From Monoraphidium neglectum (lineage: Eukaryota; Chlorophyta; Chlorophyceae; Sphaeropleales; Selenastraceae): a DNA stretch of 36,291 bases. This document shows positions 11,994 through 25,800 of this stretch, piece by piece (position 1 is the stretch's first letter; the number at the start of each line of letters is the position of its first letter). The notes under the pieces are model-generated. The model was not told the origin of the DNA and did no database searches. It worked only from the letters and a program-made list of their open reading frames with translations. The DNA lies in assembly GCF_000611645.1 (NCBI RefSeq), contig NW_014013530.1, forward strand, positions 1-36,291. Reading direction: 5' to 3'. Position numbers and translations under genes: made by a program.

Positions 11994-12910
11994 AGGAGAT
12001 CCGCTGCCAGGCCGTGACAGAATCACAGCCTCTGCCAATACCTTCATCTTGCACGGGGCAGGCGGCTGTGGTACAAACAGGTGGTGTCGACCATTGTGTG
12101 GGATGACAGCGCCATGACATTCTGGCCACCAGTGGTGGTACCTTGGACTTTGAGGACAAGTAGACCACTCTTGAATCAAGATGGTGGAGGAATGGATTAC
12201 AGCCTCACCGGCGCGGGTGGTGCAGGCCAACTATCAGCCGCGGTCACCCACCGGGTAGGGAGAAGGCATTGTTATCGACGAGTCGGCAGACCTACTTGAA
12301 TGGGTGGTGAACCAACCAGACGCCTGTTGCGGCAAGTCCCGTCTGGTCAAATCTGCAGTCCATGCGCTCTCATGTTCCCTGTTGGCAATGCTTGTGTGTG
12401 CCTACCAGGAAAGACCTCACAAGCAGGCGCCGACTCTGCAATCGCAAGGACCTGCGGTCAGGTAGCAAAGGCCTTTCCAGGGGCCGCTACGGCTACGCTC
12501 CCAAGCCTTCCCTCCCGCTAGACAAGTACGCCAGCCACCTGTTGGCCATGGGCAGGCAGCCTGCAGGATATCGTTCCTGAACATGCTGCTTCAAAGTCAA
12601 CTATCTGGCTGTTAAACTCCAGCCACCACCACTCTGAGGTCAAACTACCCCGGTCATGCGTGCGTGGTGCTCCTAGCGTGGCACGCGATTGAATCTGTGC
12701 TGTACACTGCTGTGACCGTCACGCCGTTGAATCAATTAAGCAACATGGGCTGGCCACCACGCACCACAGATTCTGACATCCAATACACTGAGCCACCCAC
12801 TTGACAAGCACCAAAGCTGCGACGCAAACCCTGCAAGCAGCTGTTGTGGCTGCCTGCTGTGATAGTAGCAGCACCCCATCCTCCCTCGCTTGGCTAATGG
12901 CTCTTTGGGA

Positions 12911-12915
12911 TTACA
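12911..12915 (-). terminator. TGTAA polyadenylation motif, TmcB-like gene
   Basis: TGTAA on the minus strand about 215 nt beyond the TmcB-like stop codon (13132-13130). The position and motif fit a green-algal poly(A) signal. Confidence 0.5.
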
Positions 12916-13129
12916 GCGATGCTTTAAGACTATTGATTCGAGAAGTTGTGTACAGTGGACATTAAGCAAAACAGTAGCGGACACTCTCTTGATGAAAGGA
13001 CAAATTAGCTGGACGTGATGATCAGGAGCGCAAACCTCACACACAGTAGCACGCGCCAACAGGTCGCAACATCCGGCCATCATGCACCGTGTCTCACAAC
13101 TGCCACTCCGGTTCTGGTTGCTGCTCGCC

Positions 13130-16100
13130 CTACCCCAGCTCCGGGGCCACCCTTCGGCCCACACCAGACCGCCGCCTCACACCGTCACCGCTAGCAGGGC
13201 CGTAGTTGCCTGCATAGGAGCCAGCATGGAACCCAACCATCTGCTGCTCACCAGGACCAAACCCTCTGCTACCGCCCCAAGCCTGCTGCCGCACGCCGCC
13301 GCCGCCGCCGCCATCACCGCTGCCCAAAAGCTGCACCATGGACCCCTGCCCAGCCGCACTGCCAGCCCAACCTTGCATCATGCCGCCGCCGTAGCCTTGA
13401 GGCACGCCAAACCCACCGGTCCTGCTGGGCGACCGCTTGGCGCCCTCGCCCCCCTCCGCCCCCGTGTCTGTGAGGGCGGTGACCAGCGTCTCTAGGTCCA
13501 CCTCTTGAGGCAGCTGCACCAGCAGCTCCGCTACGCGGCGGCCTTCCTTGCGCACGGCTGCCACAAAGGGCCTGAAGAGGAACACCACAAAGGCGCCCAT
13601 GCTGAGGATGGCGACCACCAGCAGCATGATGTGTAGTACACGCTCTCTGCTGTAAGCGCCCAGTAGCTCCGCCGTGTAGAGGCCCACCAGGGTCGAGGCC
13701 CCATCATGCGCGTCCCAATTGCCCACCAGCCATACAAACGCATAGCTGGTAAAGGGGTTGACGAAGTTTGGGGTGGACGCAAGGGTGTTTATGCGAGTGG
13801 GATGGCGGGATTGCAAGCAGAGCCAGCGGAACAGCTGAGCACGCCAACTCCTGTACACAACCCTGTCAGTGCAGCGCAGCATGAAGCTATCCACCAGGCC
13901 CCCCAGTACGCACCGAGTGTTGCTGGCATCTGGCGTGATTGTGGTTGCGTTGTCACGGGCCATGAGGCTGGCCTCCTCCACCATACGACGCACCATAGGG
14001 TCAATGCCCGAGTGCGTCGCAGCGTACCAGGGGCTTCCTACGGCCTCGCAGTTGCCGGTGTCGGCTCGCAGGCAGGACGTCGTGCGGAACAGCAGCTGCG
14101 CATGGCCGGCAGAGCGGAACAGGGCGCCCTCGGACTCGTCCTGAGAGCCGTCTGCAACACTGTCGGGCAGTGTATCGCCACCATAGAGCTGCGTCGAGTA
14201 AATGCTATCCAGCAGATCAGCCTCCCCAGAGAGCCACGGCTGCAGCGCCGCCCGCGCAGAATTTGACTAGGAGCAGAGATTGAGGAAATGGGACGGGAGC
14301 GAGCAGAAATAAAATGGTCTCAGAGAGCTGTGAGCAGCAAATTTGAGCAAGTTGTGCAGAACTTGTGCGCTGCAAAGCAGCCAGTTGCTGGACCAAAACA
14401 CATGCCTTGTGTACTACCATGCATGTATACTGCTGCATGCCTTCAGCAGTAAGCAGTGCGAGTTTGCGCGATACGCTCGCCGTCTGTGCATGAGGTCCTC
14501 ACCTGAGACAATGCCGCCTCCCCCATGACGTACGTGACGCGGCTGATTTGCAGCAGCGTACGCTGCCCCAGCTTCACCGCTACGATCCCGGCATTGATGT
14601 CTGAAAACGCTGAATATGATACGCCATACATCAGCATCACCAGCGCGCCCCATACCAAATACGGCCACGCCAGCCTGTATGAGTCACTTGCGCTGCCAGG
14701 GCAAGAGAGGCAACAGCGGGGAGGCCACGGGGCCATCGAAATGTTGATGCAGCAACACCACCAACTGAGCTCTGGTCATTTCTCCTTGCATCTGGGCTGC
14801 TGCAGTGCAGACTTGTTGGTCAAAGACACACCTGGTCTCCAGGTGCTTCCCATTGTAGAGCATGGTGCGGCGAGTCTCCAGGTCCATGCCCATCAGCTGC
14901 TCAAGGTTGTGGGCCCCCTTGGGCTGGAGAGCAGACGCAGGAGGGCAATACATGGATGGAAGGCAGGGAGAACACGAGATGAAACAGGGCCACACAGGGG
15001 CCAGCAAGCGATAACATCACTTTCAGTGGCAGGCAGTCCCCCCTGGTCTGAGAATGCAACGTTCACTCTCACCGCAGCGCCATCTCCAGCGACGCCTCCA
15101 GCTGGCTTGCCGAAAATACTCACGCGTCGCCGCGCTGACGTGGTCCCTGCACCACTGGCCCTGCCTGCCTCGCCCTCATCGCCACCGGCCGCCGCCTGCT
15201 CCTCAGCCGCTGCCTCCTCCTGTGCTGCTTTGCGCTTCTTTGCTTTGGTCACAGCCTCCGTCTCCGCAGCCCTGGCGTCCTCTGCAGGTAATTGTGGGCA
15301 ATCATCCAAGGCCGCAGGGCCGTGTCCGGCGCAGGCACACGGCGTCCAGCACAAGTGTGAGCAAGGTTGCGGTCGACGAGAATCTGACGGGCATCTGTCA
15401 CCAGTGGCAGGCAGTCCGGCCAGCCAGGCACCCAGGCACCCACCCAGACAGCTTTCACCGCCACTCCATTTCTGTAGCTCACCATCATCACTTTCCTCTT
15501 CCTCCCCGATGTTGGTGCTCTTGTTTGCTAGTGTGCGCAGCGCCATGTTCGGCAGCGCCAGGAAGATGCCGCACAGCCTGACGCGGTGCGCCATGAGAGC
15601 GCGCAGCACCATCAGGATCATCGCCACCGACCCCATGCACACGCCCACTCCCTCCACCACCAGCAGGGTCAGCACCACCACCTTCATCTGCATCACACTG
15701 CGCTGCGCTCGCAGGGTCTGTGGTGTGGAGGAGCACGCGAGGTGGAGTCAGCGGATCTTGGCGTGGAGAACATGTTGAACGTGAGAGTTACATGACAACT
15801 GCCAGAACGTGCGGCTCGCAAGCCAGCACTACACTGCAAACCCCCCTACGGCAACCACCAACAAACACACATGCACACACACAAACACGCACACATATAC
15901 ACGCACACACGCCAAGCAGATCCAACTCCTTCCCAATCGCATCAGATTGTATAGCCAACACGCATCAATTTCACCCACTACCCACCCACCATAAGGTTGA
16001 GGGAGTGCAGGTAGGCCTCGTGCATGACAGTCGGGCCATTGGCATGAAGGAAGCGCGCCGATGGGAGGGTGGCCAGGTCGTCGGAGCGGCCGTTGGCGCC

Positions 16101-16824
16101 TATGAAGGCCACCTCGCGCCCGGCCGCCACAAACAGTGCACCCAGGTTGAAGAGGCTGTTGACGTTGACCAGGGTGCCACCGCCCGCATCTTGACCCGCA
16201 AAGCTGGTGACGTTGATGGTGGCGTCGTGCCATATAGCCTTGACTGCCGGGTCGTCTATGGCGCGCAGCCCCTTGAACCCCAGGTACAGGCCCTGGTGCA
16301 GAACCTCGAACCTGACAGGCCCAGGAGAGCAGCAGCAGGGGGACGGGCTGGTTTGAAGGGGCGGAACGTGATGGGCAGGAGGCAAGAGCAGCATGGCAGG
16401 TATCGGCCGTGCATCTTGCTCACGAGCAATTGCTGCGAAGGCCCCGATTGCTTCCCGCCTGCGCTCTCCCAACCATGGCACCCATGGACACCCTTTCTGA
16501 CTGCATGACCGCGGAACCCCCCTGTGGCGTGCTATACCTGTCCAGCTGCGTGCTCAGCATTTGGGCGTAGGGCACCAGGTCCGCGGCGCTGTAGCCGTAG
16601 CCCTTCTGGGCCGCCTCCAGGACGCGCGCATAGCTGCAGGCGCGGTGCATCACCGTAACGACCTCACCTGTTGGGGGGCAACGGCAGGTTGGCGGGTGGC
16701 AGATGTAGGCGTTGACGGGTGATGGCGTAGTCTGCTCTCTACAAATACAACACGCGCCGCGCGCGCACGCACACGCGCGCACACACACGCACACACACAC
16801 ACAAACGCACACACACACGCACAA

Positions 16825-16898
<74 letters not shown>

Positions 16899-19800
16899 GC
16901 ACACACACACGCACGCACGCACGCACGCACGCAAATGCAAGCAATTGCAGGCCGACTCATGCGCTTGTGACGGAGCGGGCCACACCTGCAGCGTCCAGCT
17001 CCTGGGCATAGGTGGCGTCACTGCTCAAAGTCGCCATAACGGCCGCAAATGCCGCCACGTGCAGCAGCAGGACGCCGAACGACAAGCCCAGGATGCGGCG
17101 CTGGAATGCTGTCAGCGTGTTGGCTGTCACTTGGTTGTTAATCAGGCGCAGCAGCTTGCGCAGCCGCTTGCCGCGAGCAAAGTCACCACCCAACTGAGCA
17201 CCGTCGCCAGCGCCGCTTGTCACATCCGACTGGCCCGCACCACCGCCGGCCCCAAGTGCCGTGTCGGCCTCTGCGCCCGCTGCGCCAGCGAGTGCCCCGT
17301 CGGCTGCCAGTGGCACCTGGGGGCTGCGCCCGCTGGCGTCCTCTGAGCCCTCATCTTGCCGGCCGCGCACCGCACCAGGCAGGTCCACGTCGTCAGCCCC
17401 GGGGGCCTGTGACAGTGCAGGAACGCTTCATGTCAACGATGGGGATGAGGGGTTTGGCGCTGGGGCGCCCTGCCTCGAGAAAACGGGAGTGCACAGGCAT
17501 GGCGAGCGGTCTGGGTCCAGCAAAACAAGGGACAAGGTTCTTTCCAAGTCTTGTCACCTGCCCCCAATCCCAAACACGCACCTCAGGTCCGCTCATGTGG
17601 TGGAATCCTGACTCCAGCCAGGCTCGCGCCTTGTTTTTGCCCTTGGCGGCGAGCTGCTCCTCACGCTCCTCCTCCGTCAGGGCACGCCGCTTGCCGCCAC
17701 CACCGTCGGCGCCGCCGTCACCACCATCACTGCCGCTGTCACTCACAGCAATGCCGCGGCGCCGCGCCTCGCGCTCCCCAGCCTCCTCGTCCGCCGCCTC
17801 GCTGCTGGCACCCTCGCCGCTGCCAAAGCGCGCGCGCGCTCGTGCATGGCCCTGGCCGCCCCGCTCTGTGGCACCCCCCAGGTCCAGCTCCACGCCGCGA
17901 GCGGTGGCCAAGTCCTTGCCGGCAGAGCGCCGCGTCGTCGCGGGACCGCTGCCACCGCCGCCGCTGCTGCCCAGCAATGCAGCCTGCCCGATTGCCAGCC
18001 CAGGAACTGCCCGAGCACCCCCAACCATGGCAGCCGAGGCGGCTGCGCCGCCATCTCTGCTGCCCCTGTGCACGGCCGCCATCTGCTCTGCCAGTTCCTC
18101 GCTGCCGCTGTTGTCGTCAGCTGCGCCCCCCGCATCAGCGCCATCACCCGCAGAGGTCCTCTGCTGGGCCGCCACCAGTTCCTCCAGCAGGCGCTGTGGC
18201 ACAGGGCATGCACCACGTTGGGTTAAAGGTAAGGCCAGCCGCGGCTGTCACGTGTGTGTTGGTGCAGAGAAGCATGTCGTGTGCTCTGCATAGAAGTGGT
18301 GGTGCGGCGCACCATGGCCTCAGCTGGCCAGCGCACTGGATGCAGGCTGCACCGACACTCGCGCATGCAGCGCTCGTGGCATCAAAACCCGCCGCACTCG
18401 CCCACCCACCGGTGCGCCCTTGCAGGGCTGGTTGGCCTTGATCAGCGCCACCAGCCGAGCAGTGCTGGAGCCGTCCTTGAGCACTGCCTGCAGGCTGACG
18501 CCCAGGCCGCGACCGTCGGGATGCACAGCCTGCAGCTGGCGGCGTGGGCCCACCCTGTGCGCGTGGGTCTTCTTCATGCCACCCTTCTTGGCTGACGACA
18601 GGCCCATGAGGTCGTCCAGGGTGGTGGTGGACGGCAGCGCGACATACCTGGGCAGGGAGGGAAGGGAGAAGAACAGGGGTGTCATGGTTCACTTGCAGGG
18701 CAGGGGGGGGGGCAGGAAATGCGGTTTTGCAAAGATATGAGAGTAACTGCCACTTTGCTTCACTCGCGCCAAGCGGTCGAGTGGCTTGCGCATGCACACC
18801 GGCACCTCTCCTGTGCAGAACCGCCCAAAGCACTTGCCTGTAGAGGTGGTGCTGTATCAGCATGCCTGGATGCAGGCCAAACAGCCGCCCAGCACTAGGG
18901 TCTGCGCGCACGATGGAGCAGCCGGCGCCCAGCTCCACCACAGCCGACAGCAGGTCGGTGCGCCAGAGCTCCAGCACCACTGCAGCGCCGTCGTCCCCGC
19001 CACTGCCACCCTCACCACCAGCGCCACCGTCCTCGTCATCGCTCGAAGCGACTGCCACTGTCATCACCGCCGCCTTGACCCTGCCGGCACCGTGTCGGCT
19101 GCCCTGGCGCAAGATGCTGCGCACGCCCCCGCCCTCGGCCTCTGCAGCAGCCCTTGCGGCGGCGTCTGCCTCGGCTTCCTCAATCTTGCCGGCGCCAACA
19201 CGCCAGCTGGTGCCCGGGTGCGCGTTGCTGCGCATGAGCAACGCCGTGAGGGCTTGCCCCAAATCTTTGCCTGCACAAAAGTGAAGTGATAGTGAGCAGA
19301 GTCAACAGGAGAGGGGGCCGAGCTTAGCTCAGTGATGCGGTAGTGCATGCTATTCAGTTTGGGTGCGTGCCGCTCGCCTCCACAGCTGGTGCATGTACTC
19401 AGCTATACCAGTCTGCCCCGCAACTTCCATCAACCCCCTTTCCCCACAGCGCAGACACACCCTTGCTGATGTTCATTTGCTCGACCCATCCTGGGCCTAC
19501 TCAACCAACCAACTCCCTCCAACTCACGCAGGCCCACCCACCTGAGCTTGCGTACTCGTGGAACACGTCCACCAGGACGTCCAGCCTCTCACCCACCAGC
19601 CGTGACGGGTCCCACCCAAACAGCAGCGCAGGCGTGGCCACGCTGGTGCCGACAATGGTGCCATCCGCCTTGACTCGCAGCAGCAGGCGGCGCTCGTCCG
19701 CGAATGCGGCCTCTGAGGAGCGTGTGAACGACACAGCCCAGGCGGCGCCCTGGCCCAGTGTCCCGGGATGGTGGGTGATGGAGGCTTTGACAGGCACAGC

Positions 19801-22800
19801 AGTGCCGTTGGAGCTGAGCAGGTGGACCAGGGCGCCGCTGCGGCAGCTGCCTGGCGCCGCACGCGTGTCCACCGTCTCAGTGTCCTGCAAAGTGTGGGAT
19901 GGATGCACCAAAATGAGGTTTGCCCAAGCGCACTCCTCAACAGAGCGTCCTAGTATGTGGCCATGTTCAAAGAGCAATTCCCCCGGCAAGATCCCATCCA
20001 ATCCTCGTCGCAACATCACCTGGATTCCTTGGCATCCCATTGGCCAACACCATTTGAACTTTCACCGGCTTGCACCCAACTCACAACCCTCTTCACCTTG
20101 ATGAACTTGGTGTGCATGGCGCAGTAGGGGGCCGGCAGCAGGGTGCTAAACTCGCGGGTCCTGAGCGCCGCCAGCTTGTAGCCCAGCATAGCCGCCAGCC
20201 CCGTGTTGGCGTACACCAGACGCCCCTTGTGATCAGTGGCCAGCATCAGCCGAGCCTCCTCCAGGCGGCGCATCACCACCACCACCACGCGCTGGCTGTC
20301 GCTCCCACCCAGCTGGAACCGCAGGGCAACGCCCACCTGGCAGTTGGGTAAAGGCAGGGCGTCAACGGTGGGCTGACGGGTGCAATGGTGAGGTTGGGAG
20401 GTGAAGGGCACCCCGACGCCTGCCATGACTTTTCACTGACAAGAGCTGAGCCCAGGTCCCATGATGTCCGCCCTCCCCCCAGTCCCACCCACCTCTCCGC
20501 CATACTTGTGCTTGATTTGAGCCTGTCCCGAGACAGCCCCTGCCTTGAGCTGCTGCTCGCTGCACTTGGCGGCCTGGCCCAGCATCCTAGAGTGTGGCGC
20601 AAGTTGCAGGCAGTCGCAAAGATTGAGGCCCGGTTGGGGCTGAGCCAAACCAATTTGTGCAAGACCTCTCCCATGCAGCTTGTGATGATCGCCAAGGCAA
20701 GCGTCGGAATCATGTATATCATTTAGTCGTGTGATCACTCAGCCAAGGGGCTCCAAGAGAAAGGCAGCCCTTCAGCTCCGCTCACCCCTCAATTTCCCCG
20801 GGGTCCGCCGCCAGGGCACTGAAGGGCTTCCCAACAAGCTCCTGCACGCTCCAGCCCGCATAGTCCATGAAGGACTGATCCACGGACAGCACGCTGCCAT
20901 TGGGCATCAGCCATGCCTTGATATCCTCGGGTGCACTGGGGGCAGGCTGCACGGCAAAAGGGTGCAGGAAGGCAGGGTCTACAAGCCAAGGAGGAGCAAG
21001 AGTGCACTTCACCAGGAACAGACGGTAAACAGGCATTCAGGTTTGCTGAAACACCAGGGCTTTGACAGCTCACAAAATCGTGACGAGCATCGTGTTGGGT
21101 GTAGCCAGGCGGCTGCTGCGGACCGTGCCCTCATGTGTGTGTGTGTGTGTGTGTGCCCCTGCGTATTGATCACCACAGCCTGCCCGTCACCTTGATTACC
21201 CCCATGAAGGTGGCGTCTGCGCCACTGCCCGAGGCCCTGGTGACGCAAATCGTGACAGGGAATATGAAGCCCTCCTTGTGCAGGGCCACCAGATCAACCA
21301 CCCGGTCAAGAATGTGGACCTTGCCTGCAAAAGATGGAGGCTTCAAAGTGAGAGCTAAATCGGCATGAACGAACGAGCAGGGGACCAAGGGGAAATTGTA
21401 GTCGCATCCCTTGAGGCTCCATGACCAATCCTCTGGCACCCAATAGTGCGCTGATGCAAAGCGTCGCATTTTGATGGTGATGTCGGACTCCGGTCGGCCC
21501 CTGCCTGCATCAGCCCACCTGAGGTCTGATAGGCCTTGAGGTAGCCGTTGTGGCGCGTGCTGTAGGGTGGAGGCATCAAGATGCTCACGTTCTTGCCCTC
21601 CAACTCGCCCTTCTTGTACCCTGAAAGGGAGGGGATGGCAGGGTGATTGTTGCAGGGGCTGATTGGCAACATACAGACACAGTGTAACCAAGAGTGCCTT
21701 GCAAACCGCAGATTGCATATTGTTGCAGCTGGCCAAGCACGGACCCGCATTGAGGCGTATTGCAGTGGAAGCAATTGCAGCCGCCCCAGTGGCGGCCCAC
21801 CAAAGAGTTTCTGCACCGCCTTGTTGGCCATCTGTATGATGCCAACAGCGTTGATGCTGACCACTGCGTTGTTCTTGTCGTTGAGGGCGGCCAGCACACC
21901 CGCGTTGCTGCCGCCAGTGAGGGCAAAGTATTTAAGTGGGAGGTTTGATGAAGTGGAAAAGTGCTGGTTGATTGGGCTCAAGGCGCTTGCATTCAACCCC
22001 AGAGACCCGGTGCTCCGTGGCCCTCACAGCAGCCTGCCATCACTTGAGCTTGCTTCCATGGCCCTTCCAACCCTTGCCCGGCTCACGTCTCTCCTTCCTC
22101 CCCATTTAGGGTGATCTTGGGGGCCGCCCCTTCTGCCAGCTCCTCCTGGATAGGGAGCAGGGCACAGCAGAGGCGCCAGGTCAGCAGAGACAAGCCAGTA
22201 GCCATCGCTCCAGAGACAGGTTATGTGCGGACGCTATTGCCAGCGGCAATGCAGCTACCCTCGTGAACATGTCAACATGTCAAGTCATTGAAGTATTTAT
22301 TCTTCTTACCAACACATGCACTCACATGCACAAACGCACCCATCCACCCACGCACGCACGCACGCACAAACACACGCACACACACGCGCACACACAGACA
22401 CAAACACACACACACACACATGCACCTGCTTTTCAGCCTCTGAATAGTACTTGGCTGCCCCCCAGGGGTCGTTTTTGACATTTTCGAGGAAGCGGCCGTA
22501 TGAGCGCAGCAGCTTGGCGCTTTTGGGGTAGCGCTCCAGGACCAGGTGGTAGGTGCGGTTGGCGGCCACCTCCATGAGGTCGATGCGCGCAAACATGGCA
22601 GACATGCGCTCCATCTGGGTTTGGGGGTTGGCGGTGGGGGTGGGGTGGGTACGTCCATTGAAAGACGAGGGGGCCATTGCTGGGCAGCGCAGCGTGCCCT
22701 GCAATCAGCAGACGCCTTGGCCGCGTGCGCGCAAAAAGGGCCGGCCACCCCCTGCTCCTCCTGCTGTTCGCACCGGCACCACATCGCGCATGACAAGGCG

Positions 22801-25800
22801 CCAGAAGTCCCGAGTGGCCTCCAGTGCCGCCTTGTGGTACTCCAGCAGGGAGCGGTAGTTCTTCTGAAATTCAACATACGAAACCAGGTCCACCGCCTGC
22901 GAAGAGATTGGAGGGGCGGAAGAGGACCAGGGGCTTGTCCATCAAGCGGCGATGGTGCAAGGACAGCAACTAAAGCGTTACATCGTCATGGCGCCCAGGT
23001 AGGCCCCACCAAGACCGCTGCCATCACAGTGCGCCTGCACGGCTGCATGCCCGCTCTCCTAGGCCTCCAATCACCTGCTCGCCGCTGCTGCCTGCAGCTG
23101 CCTTCTGTTTGTGTTCCTGCTCCCTTGTGAAGATGCTGAATTGATAGCTGAGGTTGGGCTCCAGCTTGCGCGCCACCTCCAGCTGCGCCCAGCCAGACGC
23201 GTTGTTCTTGCGAACCTGGCGGAGCATGTGGTGCAGTGCAAGGATTAGTCAAGGAATGAGGCCAAAGGCCAAGTTGCTTCCATTCTTCAGGCACAGGGAG
23301 AAGTAGCACAGTACAGCACCGTCAACCCTGGCCCTGACTCCCAAAGGCAGTTCTCCTGCCCTTGTTCTCGAAACCCGTGTCGCGTACCCACCTCAATGAG
23401 GAAGTTGCTGTAGACGATGCGCAGGTACGGCGAGGCCGGGAACATGGCGACGCCCGCCTTGAGCACGTTCTCGGCCACATCCAGCGCACCTGGATCAAAG
23501 TTGGCGCCCTCAACATCAAAGACACGCCCGACGCGCGCCGCCACCTCCACGTCAAAGTCGTCAAAGAAGGTGTGGAGGCTTCGCGGCTTGACGCCCGGCC
23601 CCAGCCGCGCGAACCTGAACGCGACGCGCCAGCCATAATAGAGGCGTGCGTACATCGCTGCCATGCAGCCAAAAAAGGCCACGGGGACACCACCTGCCAT
23701 GAGCTGGACCGTGGTGGGGAGACAAATGGTATTTGTGCCGTGAGTACATGCCCCAACCTGAGGCCTTAATGTGTCCAATCTCTGTCTCCAACAGCCCGTC
23801 ACTTCTGCAAAACTGACTGGAAGAATCTGCTCGCATGTTGTGCCCTCCTGGGCCTTTGCGCACCATTGTCCACATCCAGCGCCTGCTCCAGGGCTCCCAG
23901 GTGTAGTGTACGTGGCTGCCTGTCTGGTGGTTGTCATGCCACTCCACGGTGTAACTCATGAGCATCAAAGTCACGCTGATCCAGGCCAGGATGCCGTTGA
24001 GGCCGGCACGAAGGCAGTTGATCCATGCGCTCAAGTGGGGTGCCTGTTTTCAGGTGAGCGGGGGGGCCATTGCAATGCACAGGTGATTGGGTAGTTGAGT
24101 TGGGTTGTAACAATCTCATCAAACGAGCAGTATACAGTCACCATGGCTGTCAGCTGCTGCTGTGCAAGGCCTGGTCCCTGTGAGCAGAATCAAGCGCTTC
24201 GCCTTCAGGCCCTAAGCATCAAGCCCATTGCAAGCGAATTGCAAAATGCTGGCACCCAAGGCTCGCGTTCTTGTCCCCAACTGCTGCGGACTTACCCATC
24301 GTAGTTGGTACCAGAGCATAAGCACACAACATGCCGCATACACGGCGACTTGGATGTGCGGTGCTGGCCGCAGCAAGATGTCGGCACAGGTGATGACAGT
24401 CTTGCACAGGAGCATGCGCAGCTCTGCCATACTGTGGGGCGCGGCCAGCAAGCTGCGACTCATGGGCTCCAGCTCGTGGTCTGCCACCACCAGGAGCAGC
24501 GCCACCACAAAGAAGAGCACACTGGACACCAGGCTGAATATGGCGTGGATGAGGTGCGGCATGCTGAGGCAGTCTGTTGGAGCAGGAGATGGGGCAATGA
24601 TGAGCGTGAGTGGAGGGGCGTGATGGAACATGCATGGGGATCAGCAGAGTGGGCATCATGCAAGGCTGAAAGAGGGCACTGGCTGTCGCCGTTCACCAAT
24701 CACCACCAGTCGTGCTTCGCAGCGCTGCTGAGCCCGCCGGCCCGGCCCGCCGCACTTGCCCCACCCCAGTCTGTAGATCACCTATGTCGTATATGAGGTG
24801 CATCCAGTGGTGCTTGCCGCTGGTGTCGAGCTCGGGCTCGCACTGCAATGCTATCAGGAATATGTTGAGCGAAGCTATGTAGAACATGCTCACAAACAGG
24901 CTGACCACGATGCGTGCCACCTTGATGGGCCACAGGAAAGGAAAGGAGTCGTTCTTGAAGCACCACCCCACCCAGACACAGATGCCCGTGGATGTGAACA
25001 GCGTGGCCACCAGCACGTAAAACACGATCAGGTAGAAACGGTAGCCCTGCAAGGTTTGAGGCAGGTACGTCGCCGGATGAGGTGCAAGATTCTGCGCAGC
25101 ACCCAACACGTAAGGTTTGAAGTGCCACATGGCCCAGTCCGTTACCCAAATATAGCAGCTTTTTATGTCTTGTCGCTGCTTATCCGCCTGTCGCAGGCGT
25201 AACCGGTGCGTAAGTGCCCCGCACCGTGTGAGCAATGGGCAGGTGAAACTCCACATAAAAGAAAAGCTTGAACATCCTGCATTGTGGATGGGGCAGCAGG
25301 TAGCCTGAATCGACACAGTATCCTCGCCACAAGCCTGCTTCTCTCAAAAAACCCACTGATAACCAGCTGGCCAAGCCGCGTTGATGGATTCCCCACCTTT
25401 TGCACGTGCGTTCACATGCCACCCACAAAAACTCACGGGTGGTGCTCATCCGCAGCCCAGGGGTACTCCGGCATAAGGAAAAGGAAGCAGATGAGGAAGA
25501 AGTCGACAAATATGGTGAGGTAGGCCATCTTGGCGCTGTCATTGATCTTCTCCTTGGCCAGCGTGTACAGCGCTCCGAATAGCGCCTTCATCAGCTGCTC
25601 CTTCTGCTGCAGCTCCTCTGCCTCGCCCTTGCCATGGTCCTTGCCACCGCCCCTGCTCAAAGATAGGTGTGCATTGGGATTGCAATGTGCCGCGCCAAGG
25701 GTACACGTGGTCCCACAACTCTAGCTGGTGCACAGAAGCCGCGTCTGATGTACACTGCAGCAGGCATGGCAGCTTGTCCACTGCCCGCTGCTGCGCTGAC

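Larger units (their letters stand above)
11178..13129. other. Gene-poor interval between NUP50 and the TmcB-like gene
   Basis: About 1.95 kb with no recognised gene. It should contain the NUP50 promoter on the left and the TmcB-like 3' UTR on the right. It also holds a small plus-strand ORF (11279-11551) and a 40-bp tandem duplication. Several short frames on both strands around 11820-12600 overlap each other and do not join into a model. A decayed mobile element is possible, but no terminal repeats or transposase motifs were found. Confidence 0.45.

Noticed and set aside
12081..12299. Plus-strand frame with STIVWDDSAMTFWPP and GGGMDYSLTG that vaguely recalls transposase sequence
   Set aside because: No catalytic residues, terminal inverted repeats or target-site duplication could be found, so the resemblance is not enough to call a mobile element.
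12301..12475. Plus-strand frame containing CCGKSRLVKSAV, resembling a P-loop
   Set aside because: The match to GxxxxGK[ST] is incomplete, the frame is short and no other ATPase or helicase motifs follow.
25046..25158. Possible extra coding segment [19 protein letters not shown] just upstream of TmcB-like exon 4
   Set aside because: It looks protein-like, but no donor-acceptor pair joins it to exon 3 in phase, whereas skipping it gives a clean phase-0 join. It remains possible if exon 3 is wrong.
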